Under the pieces are notes generated by a model. That model saw only the letters and a list, made by a program, of their open reading frames with translations. It was not told the DNA's origin and did not search any database. From JAJEAD01 sp965221555 (GTDB lineage Bacteria; Pseudomonadota; Gammaproteobacteria; HK1), in the NCBI GenBank assembly GCA_965221555.1, contig OZ244895.1, forward strand, positions 1,798,001 to 1,862,000: a DNA stretch of 64,000 nt, given 5' to 3'. Of this stretch, positions 1 to 7,810 are shown one piece after another; position 1 is the stretch's first letter, and the number at the start of each line of letters is the position of its first letter. The translations under genes were made by a program, and so were the position numbers.

Positions 1-659
1 AGGCCATGACGCTCCGCCACTTCGATCACGTCGTGCAAGCGTCTGGCCATGTCCGCCTGTCCGAGCACGAACACCCCCATGATCCCCTCGCTCGCGGCGA
101 GTTGGCGGGCGACCGCGGCCACATAGCGCCGGTCGTCGAAGATCTCGAGCGACAGCAACGCGCAACGCTGAACCACCATGTGCGGCGCACTCTGGTGGGC
201 GAGCTCGTCCATGACTTCCCAGGCGATGGGGGGGCGCCCCTCGGGCGCATGGTCCGGGTGCCAGTCGATGTGGGTACGAAGGGCGCCGCAGCCGCTCGCA
301 CGAAGCTCCGCCAGTCCTCGGCCCGCGCGATTGCGAATGTCCTCCCCCGTCCAGCGCGGCCGGTCCGAGTGCTGCTCCTCCATCGCGCGGTGCAGGTCGC
401 CGCCCACCGAGCCGAGCCTCGACACGGTGTGGCACTTGTCCAGGTGGCAGTGCGCTTCCGCCAGTCGCGGCAGCACCATCCGCCCGGCGAGGTTGGCCTC
501 CGCGTGGTCCTCCCGCGCGGCGCCGGGCGGCAGCATTCGACGTACGCGCCCCTCCTCGATCAGCAGGTCTCCGCGCAGACAGTCGCGCTCGATGCGTCCT
601 CCGAACTCCCCGGGCGCTTTCACCAGCGCGTGAGGCACCCGGGTGTCTCTGAGAACCAT
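1..659 (-). CDS. amidohydrolase, cytosine-deaminase-like (partial)
   Basis: The first 219 residues of a metal-dependent amidohydrolase; the rest lies beyond the left edge. Translation from the ATG at 659 gives a short beta-rich start and then the metal-binding motif EAHCHLDK (H70, H72, K75). This form is typical of the cytosine deaminase/isoguanine deaminase branch rather than dihydropyrimidinase. A second conserved stretch, LRTHIDWHPD, follows around residue 130. These enzymes hydrolyse an exocyclic amine or a ring amide in the cytoplasm. It is the last visible gene of the minus-strand operon, 19 nt after the creatininase-family gene. The substrate is unknown; cytosine, isoguanine, creatinine-like or N-isopropylammelide-like compounds are all possible. 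The family call is firm, the substrate is not. Confidence 0.8.
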   Translation of the reverse strand, partial: MVLRDTRVPHALVKAPGEFGGRIERDCLRGDLLIEEGRVRRMLPPGAAREDHAEANLAGRMVLPRLAEAHCHLDKCHTVSRLGSVGGDLHRAMEEQHSDRPRWTGEDIRNRAGRGLAELRASGCGALRTHIDWHPDHAPEGRPPIAWEVMDELAHQSAPHMVVQRCALLSLEIFDDRRYVAAVARQLAASEGIMGVFVLGQADMARRLHDVIEVAERHG

Positions 660-678
660 GCGGGAGTTCCCGCGAGGC

Positions 679-1482
679 TCAGTCCGGGTACGCATCCATG
701 CCATCCGCCGGGTACCGGTCGAGCTCGCGCAGCGCGGCGATGAGATGCTCCGCACCGCGCCGTAGCAGCAGCTCTCCCTGCGCGGCGTCGGCGCGGGCGG
801 CGTTGCCGCAGGCGCCATCGCGGTTCAAGTCCTGAACGAGCCACGCCAGCTTGACGGGAGCGGAGCCGATGCCCAGGTAGTCGTAGTCTTGCGCCCACTG
901 CTCACTGCGCGAGGCGAAGTCCCGGGCGAGGCCCATGTCCACCAGATGGCCTCGCGCCGCCAGCATGACCGAAGTCTCGCCTTCTCCGGCGTGAATGCCG
1001 TGGGTGAACTCGCGCTCGTCGAAGAGGTCCGCGCTGCCGAAGAGGGAGAAGGCGGAGCACGATGCCGTGAGCATCCCGTGCCGGGCCCGCAGATCCCGCG
1101 CGACAATGTCGAGAGCCGCCGTGTTGCCGCCGTGGCCGTTGATGAACAGGAGCTTGCGCACCCCCGCCCTCGCGACACTCGCGCCGATCTCCGTCCACAC
1201 GCGCATCAGGGTCTCCGCCGAGAGCGTGAGGGTGCCGGGAAAAGCGATGTGCTCGTTGCTCTTGCCGATCGGCATGGTGGGCAGGAAGAGCACCGGCAGC
1301 TCCTCAAGCTGCGGCGCGGCGCGCGAGACGATCGCCTCGACGATGTCCCGGTCGACGGAAAGCGGCAGGTGGGGGCCGTGCTGCTCGATCGCGCCCACCG
1401 GCAGGACGGCAATCGTGCGGGCCACATCGAGAGATTGGAATTCGGCCGCCGTCAGGTCGGCCCAGTAGCGTTTGGTGGTCAT
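679..1482 (-). CDS. creatininase-family amidohydrolase
   Basis: A 267-residue creatininase-family metalloenzyme, close to the usual length. The conserved metal ligands are in place: E33 and H35 in GAIEQHGPHLP, D44 soon after, GHGGN at 116-120, and HAGEGETS from H164. Family members hydrolyse cyclic or linear amides (creatinine, formamides in riboflavin/F420 and mycofactocin pathways, 3-dehydro-scyllo-inosose). The ATG at 1482 overlaps the stop of the RidA gene by four bases, so the two are probably translationally coupled. Together with the neighbouring deaminase-like amidohydrolase and the isochorismatase domain it suggests stepwise hydrolysis of a nitrogen heterocycle. The exact substrate is inference only. 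Confidence 0.88.
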   Translation of the reverse strand: MTTKRYWADLTAAEFQSLDVARTIAVLPVGAIEQHGPHLPLSVDRDIVEAIVSRAAPQLEELPVLFLPTMPIGKSNEHIAFPGTLTLSAETLMRVWTEIGASVARAGVRKLLFINGHGGNTAALDIVARDLRARHGMLTASCSAFSLFGSADLFDEREFTHGIHAGEGETSVMLAARGHLVDMGLARDFASRSEQWAQDYDYLGIGSAPVKLAWLVQDLNRDGACGNAARADAAQGELLLRRGAEHLIAALRELDRYPADGMDAYPD

Positions 1483-1889
1483 GGTGCGCCATCCGCTCTC
1501 GCCGCGATGGCTTCCACCTCGACTTTGAAGACCTTCCGGGCGAAACCGGTCACGATCATCAACGTGGAAGCCGGCGGCGGGTCGACCGACCCGATGAACG
1601 CGTCACGGGCGGCCATGTAGTCCGCCAGATAGGCCTGGTCGCTCACGTACCCGTTCAGTCTGACCACGTCCGCCGTACCCATGCCCGCTTCGTCGAGCAC
1701 GGCCCGGATGTTGTCGAAGCACAGCGTCGCCTGGGCGGGCGCATCTTCGGGTACCCGGTCGTCGGGAGCGATCCCCAGTTGCCCCGAGCAGAACAGGATG
1801 CGTGCGCCGGCCTCCACCGACACGCCATGCGAGTAACGCGCGAAGGGGGGCCGGATGACAGGGGGGGTCAGGTGGGCGAGCGTGCGCAA
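1479..1889 (-). CDS. RidA/YjgF family enamine-imine deaminase
   Basis: A 136-residue protein with the whole RidA (YjgF/YER057c/UK114) fold: LFCSGQLG near the N-terminus, FDNIRAVLDEAG in the middle, and a C-terminal FKVEVEAIA strand. RidA proteins form trimers and hydrolyse reactive enamines and imines to ketones and ammonia; RutC of pyrimidine breakdown belongs to the same family. It lies between the flavodoxin-fold reductase (18 nt away) and the creatininase gene (4-nt overlap) on the same strand. Pairing with an aminotransferase and with oxidative and hydrolytic enzymes fits removal of an unstable imine or aminoacrylate. Whether it is a general RidA or a pathway-specific RutC-like protein cannot be decided here. 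Confidence 0.87.
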   Translation of the reverse strand: MRTLAHLTPPVIRPPFARYSHGVSVEAGARILFCSGQLGIAPDDRVPEDAPAQATLCFDNIRAVLDEAGMGTADVVRLNGYVSDQAYLADYMAARDAFIGSVDPPPASTLMIVTGFARKVFKVEVEAIAARADGAP

Positions 1890-1907
1890 TGGTCCTCTTC
1901 CGCGGGG

Positions 1908-2498
1908 CTAGATCCGCTCGATGCGGCGACGCACCTTCGCAACGAAGGCCTTGCGCTCTTCGGCCGTGGTCAAGTCCATGCGGTGGAGGCCGAGCCAGAA
2001 GGTCCGGCATTTGCGATGGCAGCACAGCCGCAGCGAGCGGAGGATCACTTTCCGGCCCGGGGCGCCCATGCCCACTCTCCACCACCACCATGGCGACCCG
2101 AGCGTGGACACCACCCCCATGAGACGAATGTTGGTCAGGTGTGGCGTCCACTCCATCTTCTCGACCGGCAACGCGAAGGTGGCGTGTGGCACCCATACCC
2201 GGTCGATCCAGCCCTTGAGCATCGCCGGCTGCCCGTACCACCAGGTCGGGTACACGAAGATCAGGCCGGTACACCACCGCAGCGCTTCGAGGTGCGACTT
2301 TATCGGGGTCTCGTTGACACCAGGGGTGTGGTAGTCGAGACGCTCCCGCTCGCCCATCACCGGGTCGAATCCCTCCGCATGGAGGTCGATCAACCGGACC
2401 TCGTGTCCTCCTCGCTTCGCGGTCTCCACCACGGTGTCCCGGAGAACGGCGTTGAAGCTCGCGGGCACAGGATGGCAGTAGACGACAAGAAGTTTCAT
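1908..2498 (-). CDS. NAD(P)H-dependent oxidoreductase, flavodoxin-like fold
   Basis: A 196-residue protein of the NQO1/MdaB/KefF type. It opens with the beta-strand and phosphate loop of a flavodoxin fold (MKLLVVYCHPVPASFN) and carries the family signature FVYPTWWYGQPAMLKGWIDRV. The cofactor is FMN or FAD, and NAD(P)H reduces a quinone, flavin or small electrophile. The ATG at 2498 overlaps the Nudix gene stop (ATGA), which fixes the start; longer readings upstream run through the Nudix gene. In this operon it could supply reduced flavin to the luciferase-like monooxygenase encoded divergently. That role is analogy with RutF and is not shown. The C-terminus contains two unusual cysteines (CCHRKC). 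Confidence 0.85.
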   Translation of the reverse strand: MKLLVVYCHPVPASFNAVLRDTVVETAKRGGHEVRLIDLHAEGFDPVMGERERLDYHTPGVNETPIKSHLEALRWCTGLIFVYPTWWYGQPAMLKGWIDRVWVPHATFALPVEKMEWTPHLTNIRLMGVVSTLGSPWWWWRVGMGAPGRKVILRSLRLCCHRKCRTFWLGLHRMDLTTAEERKAFVAKVRRRIERI

Positions 2499-3022
2499 GC
2501 CTCGACGCTCCGCTGTCCAGGCGCCGGAAACTCCGGCACGAGCCGCGCGAAGGCGGCGCGGGTGTCGGGCGTGAGTGGCGTCACCTCGCCGGCGCGGATC
2601 GCGTCCGGATGCACGAAGCGGGCGCTCGCGACCTCTTCGCGCTGCAATGTGAAGGGGCCGTCGTACACGCACGAGTAGGCGCGGCCGAAGCTTCGGCTGG
2701 TCTCGTCTTCGTAGTAGATCCGGAAGTGATCGGTGAGGGCGACGCCACGCAGACCAAGCTCTTCCTCCGCTTCCCGGTACGCGGACACTTCATAGGTCTC
2801 ACCCACCACGAGCACGCCCCCCGCGGCGAGGTCGTACCAGCCGGGGTAGATGTCCTTGGTCCGGGTCCGCTCCTGCACCAGGAGCTCGCCCCGCGAGCTG
2901 AACACGAAGACGTAGGTGGTGCGATGGATCAGGCGTTCGCGGCGCATGCGCGAGCGCGGCGCGCTGCCGATCACCTCGTCGCGCTCGTTCACGACTACGA
3001 TCGTCTCTTGCGCGGTGGACAT
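2495..3022 (-). CDS. Nudix hydrolase, YfcD/Idi-like
   Basis: A 175-residue Nudix hydrolase. The Nudix box is perfect at about residues 69-91 (G-x5-E-x7-RE-x2-EE-x-G), with REAEEELGL as its core, so Mg2+-dependent cleavage of a diphosphate bond is expected. The stretches RTTYVFVF and YPGWYDLAAGG are characteristic of the YfcD-like subgroup, related in fold to isopentenyl-diphosphate isomerase. The start at 3022 gives MSTAQET and a sensible domain; longer upstream readings enter non-coding DNA. It is followed by the reductase with a 4-nt overlap and preceded by a 200-nt gap to the aminotransferase gene. The substrate is unknown. Confidence 0.86.
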   Translation of the reverse strand: MSTAQETIVVVNERDEVIGSAPRSRMRRERLIHRTTYVFVFSSRGELLVQERTRTKDIYPGWYDLAAGGVLVVGETYEVSAYREAEEELGLRGVALTDHFRIYYEDETSRSFGRAYSCVYDGPFTLQREEVASARFVHPDAIRAGEVTPLTPDTRAAFARLVPEFPAPGQRSVEA

Positions 3023-3222
3023 CTCGATTCGTTCCCGGTTGCGCACTCGTCGTCTGGTAATCATCTCGGTCGCACCCGGCATCCAGGCGGGTCTTTCTCG
3101 ATCGCGCTTCGATCCGGTGAGCGCCACACATCGCGTCGCCGTTCCCGGCTCCCGCGAGATAGCGGTGAAGATTGACCGCCGGCTCGGCTCTACCGCATGC
3201 CGCCCGATCCCAAGCGCCTCCC

Positions 3223-4170
3223 TCAGCCCGCAACCGCCGCCCCCGCGTTCTCGAAGGAGAGCACCTGGGCGACGAAGTCGTAGCCCACGAGCTCCTTGTA
3301 GGCCCCGGTGAGGCGTCGGGTCAGCGGTCCTGGCACTCCTTCTCTGCTTCCTACCTCGACCCCGTTGACCGAGCGGACCGGACACAGGCACAGGCTCGTG
3401 GAGGTGAGGAACACTTCGTCCGCGTTGTAAGCGTCGTAGAGCGAGAGATCGTCCTCGTGGCACTCGATGTCGAGCTCCTTTGCGAGATCCATCACTACCT
3501 GACGGCTCACTCCCGGCAGCACGAAGTCTTCCCGTGGCGTGCGCAGCACCCCCTCGTTGATGAGGAAGATGTTGCAGCCGGGGCCTTCGGCGAGATTGCC
3601 GTGACCGTCGAGGAGCACCGCCCAGGCGTCCCGGTTGCGAGCCTTCGCTTCGAGGTCGCCGAGCACCACGTTGATGTAGTTGCAGAGCTTCGCTCTCGGG
3701 CTCAGGGATTCGGGCGGGGTGCGGCGGATGGAGGGCACGATCACTTCGATGCCCTCGCGGAACCCGCGGCCGCGGGAGTAGAGGGGCAGAGGCGTGCAGT
3801 CGACGACGATGGTGGGACCGGCGTAGCGCGGCGACTCGCCCTCGGGCGCGTGGATCCCGCGTGAGATGTGCTGCCCCACCCAGTAGTCGCTGTTCGCCTC
3901 GAGCATGGGGCGGTTCGCCGCCACGACCTGCCGGCTGATCTCCTCCATCTCGTCGACGTTGTAGCCGGGATCGAGCTGGAGATAGCGCAGCGAGCGGTAG
4001 AGGCGTTCGAGGTGCTCCCGGAGCATGAAGGGCTCGCCGCCGAAGGTGCGGGCCACGTCGAAGGCGGTGTCGCCGTAGAGCCAGCCGCGGTCTCGGAAAG
4101 AGATCTTTACCTCGCTCTCCGGCATCATCTCGCCGTTGAACCACGCCAGGCGCTCCGTGTTGCTGCGCAT
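3223..4170 (-). CDS. class IV (branched-chain/D-amino acid) aminotransferase
   Basis: A 315-residue PLP enzyme of fold type IV, the group that holds IlvE, D-amino acid transaminase and aminodeoxychorismate lyase. The PLP lysine is K161 in SPRAKLCNYINVVL. The conserved E195 lies in NLAEGPGCNIF, and the N-terminal DRGWLYGD motif is present. The enzyme swaps an amino group between an amino acid and a keto acid in the cytosol. The start at 4170 gives MRSNTERLAWFNG, the normal N-terminus for the family; a much longer open frame on this strand is antisense to other genes. It is the first gene of the minus-strand operon and is divergent from the dehydrogenase gene across 90 nt. The acceptor is not predictable. 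Confidence 0.88.
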   Translation of the reverse strand: MRSNTERLAWFNGEMMPESEVKISFRDRGWLYGDTAFDVARTFGGEPFMLREHLERLYRSLRYLQLDPGYNVDEMEEISRQVVAANRPMLEANSDYWVGQHISRGIHAPEGESPRYAGPTIVVDCTPLPLYSRGRGFREGIEVIVPSIRRTPPESLSPRAKLCNYINVVLGDLEAKARNRDAWAVLLDGHGNLAEGPGCNIFLINEGVLRTPREDFVLPGVSRQVVMDLAKELDIECHEDDLSLYDAYNADEVFLTSTSLCLCPVRSVNGVEVGSREGVPGPLTRRLTGAYKELVGYDFVAQVLSFENAGAAVAG

Positions 4171-4260
4171 TTGAATCGATCCTCGCGTCGGGTCGGAAGT
4201 CGGCCCCGGGCCGGCGGCGGCTATGATAACCGCAACTTCACGGTGCCGAGGGAAGACACG

Positions 4261-5103
4261 ATGCGGGTCGGATTGCTTCACCCGGGAGAGATGGGCGCAA
4301 GCGTGGGGGCGGCGGCGCGCTCGGCGGGGGCGGAAGTGTTCTGGGCATCCGAAGCGCGCAGCCGCGCCACGCGCGAGCGGGCGGAATCCGCGGGCTTGCG
4401 TGACGCCGGCGACCTGCGGACCCTGCTCGGTCGAAGCGATGCGGTCCTCTCGGTGTGCCCTCCCCACTGTGCGATGGACCTCGCCGGCGAGGTTGCGGAG
4501 GCGGAGTTCAAGGGGCTCTATGTGGACGCCAATGCCATCGCCCCCGCGACGAGCCGAGAGATCGAAGCGATGGTTGTCGAGGCGGGAGGGAGCTACGTCG
4601 ACGGCGGCCTCATCGGCCCTCCGGCGCGGGAGAAGGGGAGCACCCGCCTGTATCTCTCCGGCGTGCGCGCACCCGAGGTGGCGTCCCTCTTCGAGGGCAG
4701 CGTGCTGCGCGCCGAAGTGATCGACGCGGCTCCGGGAAGCGCGTCCGCGCTCAAGATGGCTTACGCGGCCTGGACCAAAGGTAGCGACGCGCTGCTCCTC
4801 GCGGTGCGCGCCTGCGCCCTCGCCGAAGGCGTGGAGGAGGCTCTGCTGCGGGAATGGGACCTCTCCCAGACCGGGCTCGCCGCCCGATCGGAGCGCGCGG
4901 GCGAGAGTGCGGGCAAGGCCTGGCGTTTCGAGGGCGAGATGCACCAGATCGCGCACGCGTTCGGCGACGTCGGTCTGCCGGAGGGCTTCCATCGCGCCGC
5001 GGCGAGCGTCTACCGGCGCCTGCGCGGATACAAGGACGCCGACCGCGCGCCGCCCATCGCGGAACTGCTGGCCGGAATGCGCTACCGGGAGGAAGGCGGT
5101 TGA
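4261..5103 (+). CDS. NAD(P)-dependent oxidoreductase with DUF1932 C-terminal domain
   Basis: A 280-residue protein of the beta-hydroxyacid/6-phosphogluconate dehydrogenase superfamily. The N-terminus is a Rossmann fold with a G-x-x-x-x-G-x-x-G loop (GLLHPGEMG), followed by SVCPPHCAMDLA and YVDANAIAP. The family's second glycine-rich segment is GSYVDGGLIGPP, and the C-terminal helical half matches DUF1932. Such proteins oxidise hydroxyacids or reduce imines. It starts at the ATG at 4261, divergent from the aminotransferase, and ends about 100 nt before the monooxygenase-hydrolase fusion. By position it probably belongs to the same catabolic module. The substrate is unknown. Confidence 0.82.
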   Translation: MRVGLLHPGEMGASVGAAARSAGAEVFWASEARSRATRERAESAGLRDAGDLRTLLGRSDAVLSVCPPHCAMDLAGEVAEAEFKGLYVDANAIAPATSREIEAMVVEAGGSYVDGGLIGPPAREKGSTRLYLSGVRAPEVASLFEGSVLRAEVIDAAPGSASALKMAYAAWTKGSDALLLAVRACALAEGVEEALLREWDLSQTGLAARSERAGESAGKAWRFEGEMHQIAHAFGDVGLPEGFHRAAASVYRRLRGYKDADRAPPIAELLAGMRYREEGG

Positions 5104-5205
5104 CGCGGGTGTGGAGGGCCGGCGCCGCGCTCTGATACGCTGGCGACCCGCCGCCCGGCGGCCGAGCTCGACCGCGTTCGCACCAAGCGCCAAGGGTCCG
5201 CATTC

Positions 5206-7014
5206 ATGGATTTCGGTGTCGTCCTCCAGCCCGATCCTCCCGCGCGCAGGGTGATCGATCTCGCGCGAAGAGCCGAGGACAACGGCTTCACCCACGTGTG
5301 GGTCTTCGACTCGCCGGTGCTCTGGCAGGAGCCATTCGTCATCCTCTCGCGTATCCTGGCCGAGACCGAGCGGGTCGTGGTCGGGTCGATGGTGACGAAT
5401 CCGGGTACCCGCGACTGGACGGTGCTCGCCTCGACCTTCGCGACGCTGAACGACATCCACGGTCCGCGCACCATCTGCGGCATCGGACGGGGCGATTCGG
5501 CGTTGCGCTACATCGGGCGAAAGCCCCGCACTCTCGCCGAGATGGTCGAGGCGATGCGGGTGATCAAGGGGCTCGTCGCGGGGGAGCGCGTCGATTACCG
5601 GGGAACCGAGCTGCGATTTCCGTGGGTGGAGGGGGGCTGGGATCTTCCGATGTGGGGCGCGGGCTACGGACCCCGGGCCCTCGACTGCATCGGGCGGCAT
5701 GCGGACGGGTTCATCCTGCAGCTCGCGGACCCCCGAATCCTGGAGTGGACCCTGGCCGCGGTTCGGGAGGCGTCCGCGACGGCGGGCCGCGCGCCGGGTT
5801 CGGTCGCGACCTGCGTGACCGCTCCCGCCTACGTCGGTGACGACCTCGCCCACCAGCGTGATCAGTTGCGCTGGTTCGGCGGCATGGTCGGCAACCATGT
5901 CGCGGACCTCGTCCGGCGCTACGGCGAGGGCTCGGCGAGCGTGCCGAACGCGCTCACCGCCTACATCCGGGACCGCGAGGACTACGACTACGCTCACCAC
6001 GGCCGCGCCGGCCACCCTTCCGCCGACTTCGTCCCCGACGACATCGTCGATCGCTTCTGCGTGCTCGGCGGCGTGGAGGACCATGTCGCAAAGCTCACGC
6101 GCCTGCGCGATCTGGGCGCCGACCACTTCGCGATCTACCTCATGCACGACGCGCAAGAGGAAACGCTCGACGCTTACGGGAGGAGGGTCATCCCGTCGCT
6201 CGGTGGGGCGGTGGCGCCCGGGGCGGGGCGTCCCCCGGCGCGGGTGTCGGCTCCGCCGTCATCTCCCCCGCGCAGTGGCCGGCCGGAGGCGGTCAGGGAG
6301 CGGGGCGGGCGCGACTGGCGTTCGCAGACCGGCACCGAGTACGAAGAGAAAGGCTTCTCGGCCCGCGTCGGTTACGGGACTAGCCCCGCTTTCCTGATCG
6401 TCGATTTCATCAACGGGTTCACCGATCCCGACACCGGGTTGGGCGGCGACTACTCCCGGGAGCTGGCGGTGACCGCGAAGGTGCTCGCGGAGTTCCGGTC
6501 TCGGGCGCTCCCGGTCTTCTTCACCACCGTCGCCTACGCGCCCCACCTGCGCGACGCCGGGCGTTTCATCGAGAAGGTTCCCGCGCTCGGGATCCTGATC
6601 CAGGGTAGCGAGTGGGTGAAGGTCGACGAGCGTATCCGCCCGACCCCTTCCGAGCGCGTGATCGAGAAGCGGTACGCGAGCGCATTCTTCGACACCCGAC
6701 TGGATCTTGAGCTTCGCAGCCTCGGCGTCGATACCGTGATCATGGCCGGGTGCACGACGAGCGGCTGCATCCGGGCCTCGGCCATCGACGCCATGCAGCA
6801 CGAGTTCCGCACCGCGGTCATTCGGGACGCGGTCGGCGACCGGGCGAAGGAGCCCCACGAGGTCAACCTCTTCGACATCGACGCGAAGTACGCGGATGTG
6901 GTGTCCTCCGATGACGTCCTGCACTATCTCCGCGGGCTGGGTGAGAGCGGCGGCATCGGCGCGAGCGCGGACGAAGCCTTCCGGCGCTGGTGGCAGCGCA
7001 CCGGCGCGGAATAA
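5206..7014 (+). CDS. fused luciferase-like monooxygenase and isochorismatase-family amidohydrolase
   Basis: A 602-residue two-domain protein. Residues 1 to about 335 are a luciferase-like (LLM, F420/FMN) monooxygenase, complete from MDFGVVLQPDPPA through WGAGYGPRALDCIGRHADGF and FCVLGGVEDHVAKL. A Pro/Arg-rich linker of about 45 residues follows. Residues from about 380 to 602 form an isochorismatase-like hydrolase of the N-carbamoylsarcosine amidase type, with Asp in FLIVDFINGF and the nucleophile C521 in GCTTSGCIRAS. The two activities are normally separate proteins, for example RutA and RutB of pyrimidine breakdown. The reading frame is uninterrupted across the junction. Oxidation followed by amide or carbamoyl hydrolysis of one substrate is the natural inference. 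Confidence 0.85.
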   Translation: MDFGVVLQPDPPARRVIDLARRAEDNGFTHVWVFDSPVLWQEPFVILSRILAETERVVVGSMVTNPGTRDWTVLASTFATLNDIHGPRTICGIGRGDSALRYIGRKPRTLAEMVEAMRVIKGLVAGERVDYRGTELRFPWVEGGWDLPMWGAGYGPRALDCIGRHADGFILQLADPRILEWTLAAVREASATAGRAPGSVATCVTAPAYVGDDLAHQRDQLRWFGGMVGNHVADLVRRYGEGSASVPNALTAYIRDREDYDYAHHGRAGHPSADFVPDDIVDRFCVLGGVEDHVAKLTRLRDLGADHFAIYLMHDAQEETLDAYGRRVIPSLGGAVAPGAGRPPARVSAPPSSPPRSGRPEAVRERGGRDWRSQTGTEYEEKGFSARVGYGTSPAFLIVDFINGFTDPDTGLGGDYSRELAVTAKVLAEFRSRALPVFFTTVAYAPHLRDAGRFIEKVPALGILIQGSEWVKVDERIRPTPSERVIEKRYASAFFDTRLDLELRSLGVDTVIMAGCTTSGCIRASAIDAMQHEFRTAVIRDAVGDRAKEPHEVNLFDIDAKYADVVSSDDVLHYLRGLGESGGIGASADEAFRRWWQRTGAE

Positions 7015-7018
7015 GCGC

Positions 7019-7150
7019 GCCATTTGACCGAACCTCGGTGGCGGTTGGCGCCACGACGCCGAGATTGTGGGGCGCATGGATCGGAAGACGCGCAAGGGCG
7101 AGCCGGAAACAGGCGAAGCACCGGCGTGCGACGGGGAAGGCGAGGGCCGA
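7019..7150 (-). repeat. dispersed TIR repeat, copy R1 (truncated, reverse)
   Basis: A partial copy of the repeat family best seen at 41511-41694 and 30534-30820. It fills the gap between the convergent fusion gene and larB. The shared blocks are CACGACGCCGAGATTGTGGG (7051-7070) and AAGGGCGAGCCGGAAACAGG (7094-7113); the second matches the long-form copy at 30611 onward almost exactly. The far end is missing. Confidence 0.6.
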
Positions 7151-7156
7151 CGCGAC

Positions 7157-7810
7157 TCAGCCTCGCAGGATGCGAAGCGCGGCGCAGGCGGCGCCGTAGC
7201 CGTTGTCGATGTTGACGACGACGATGCCGGGGGCGCAGCTCGCGAGCGCGGCGCGCAGCGCCGTCTCCCCGCCCGCCGCGACGCCGTAGCCGGTAGAGGT
7301 GGGCACCGCGATCACCACTCCCGGGACCTGGCCGCCGATGACGCTCGGCAGCGATGCCTCCATGCCCGCCATGACGATGATGGCGCGCATCGGGCGCAGC
7401 TCGTCGAGTCGCTCCAGCAAGCGCCACAGTCCGGCGACGCCGACGTCGAAGACCTCGAGCGCCGCTTCGCCGTAGTAGCGCAGGGTGCGCGACGCCTCGC
7501 GGGCGACCGGAGAGTCCGTGGTGCCGGCGGTCACCACCGCGCACCGTGCCGGCCGGCTCGGAGTCGGTATCGCGCCGAGGTACCCGGTGCGGGACTCGGG
7601 GTCGTAGTCGAGCAAGCCCCGCCACCGTTGCGGCAGCTTGTCGAGCAGGACCGGGTCGAGACGGGTCAGGAGCGCGGGTGCTTCGCGTGCCTTCAGCTCG
7701 GCGAGGATCCCGTCGAGCTGGTCGACGGGCTTGCCGGCGCAGTAGATGGCCTCGTCGAGACCGATGCGATCCTGACGTGACGCGTCGATTCGGAAGCGCC
7801 GTTCAAACAT
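7157..7810 (-). CDS. larB: nickel-pincer cofactor biosynthesis protein LarB
   Basis: A 217-residue LarB. It carboxylates and hydrolyses nicotinic acid adenine dinucleotide, the first step of the nickel-pincer nucleotide cofactor used by LarA-type racemases and epimerases. The C-terminal two thirds resemble PurE (AIR carboxylase): VVTAGTTDSPVAREA, VFDVGVAGLWRLL, VMAGMEASLPSVIGG and VPTSTGYGVAAGGETAL, with NIDNGYGAA near the end. The start at 7810 overlaps larE by 8 nt, so larC-larE-larB is one compact operon with larB last. Only the client enzyme is missing from the neighbourhood. Confidence 0.93.
   Translation of the reverse strand: MFERRFRIDASRQDRIGLDEAIYCAGKPVDQLDGILAELKAREAPALLTRLDPVLLDKLPQRWRGLLDYDPESRTGYLGAIPTPSRPARCAVVTAGTTDSPVAREASRTLRYYGEAALEVFDVGVAGLWRLLERLDELRPMRAIIVMAGMEASLPSVIGGQVPGVVIAVPTSTGYGVAAGGETALRAALASCAPGIVVVNIDNGYGAACAALRILRG

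Noticed and set aside
3223..6156. A 977-codon open frame on the minus strand
   Set aside because: Only its last part (4170 to 3223) encodes the aminotransferase. The rest is antisense to the dehydrogenase and fusion genes, both with clear families, and is an effect of high GC.
1..7014. Calling the first cluster a rut operon
   Set aside because: RutD, RutE and RutG are missing, the amidohydrolases are extra, and domain-level likeness does not prove the uracil pathway.
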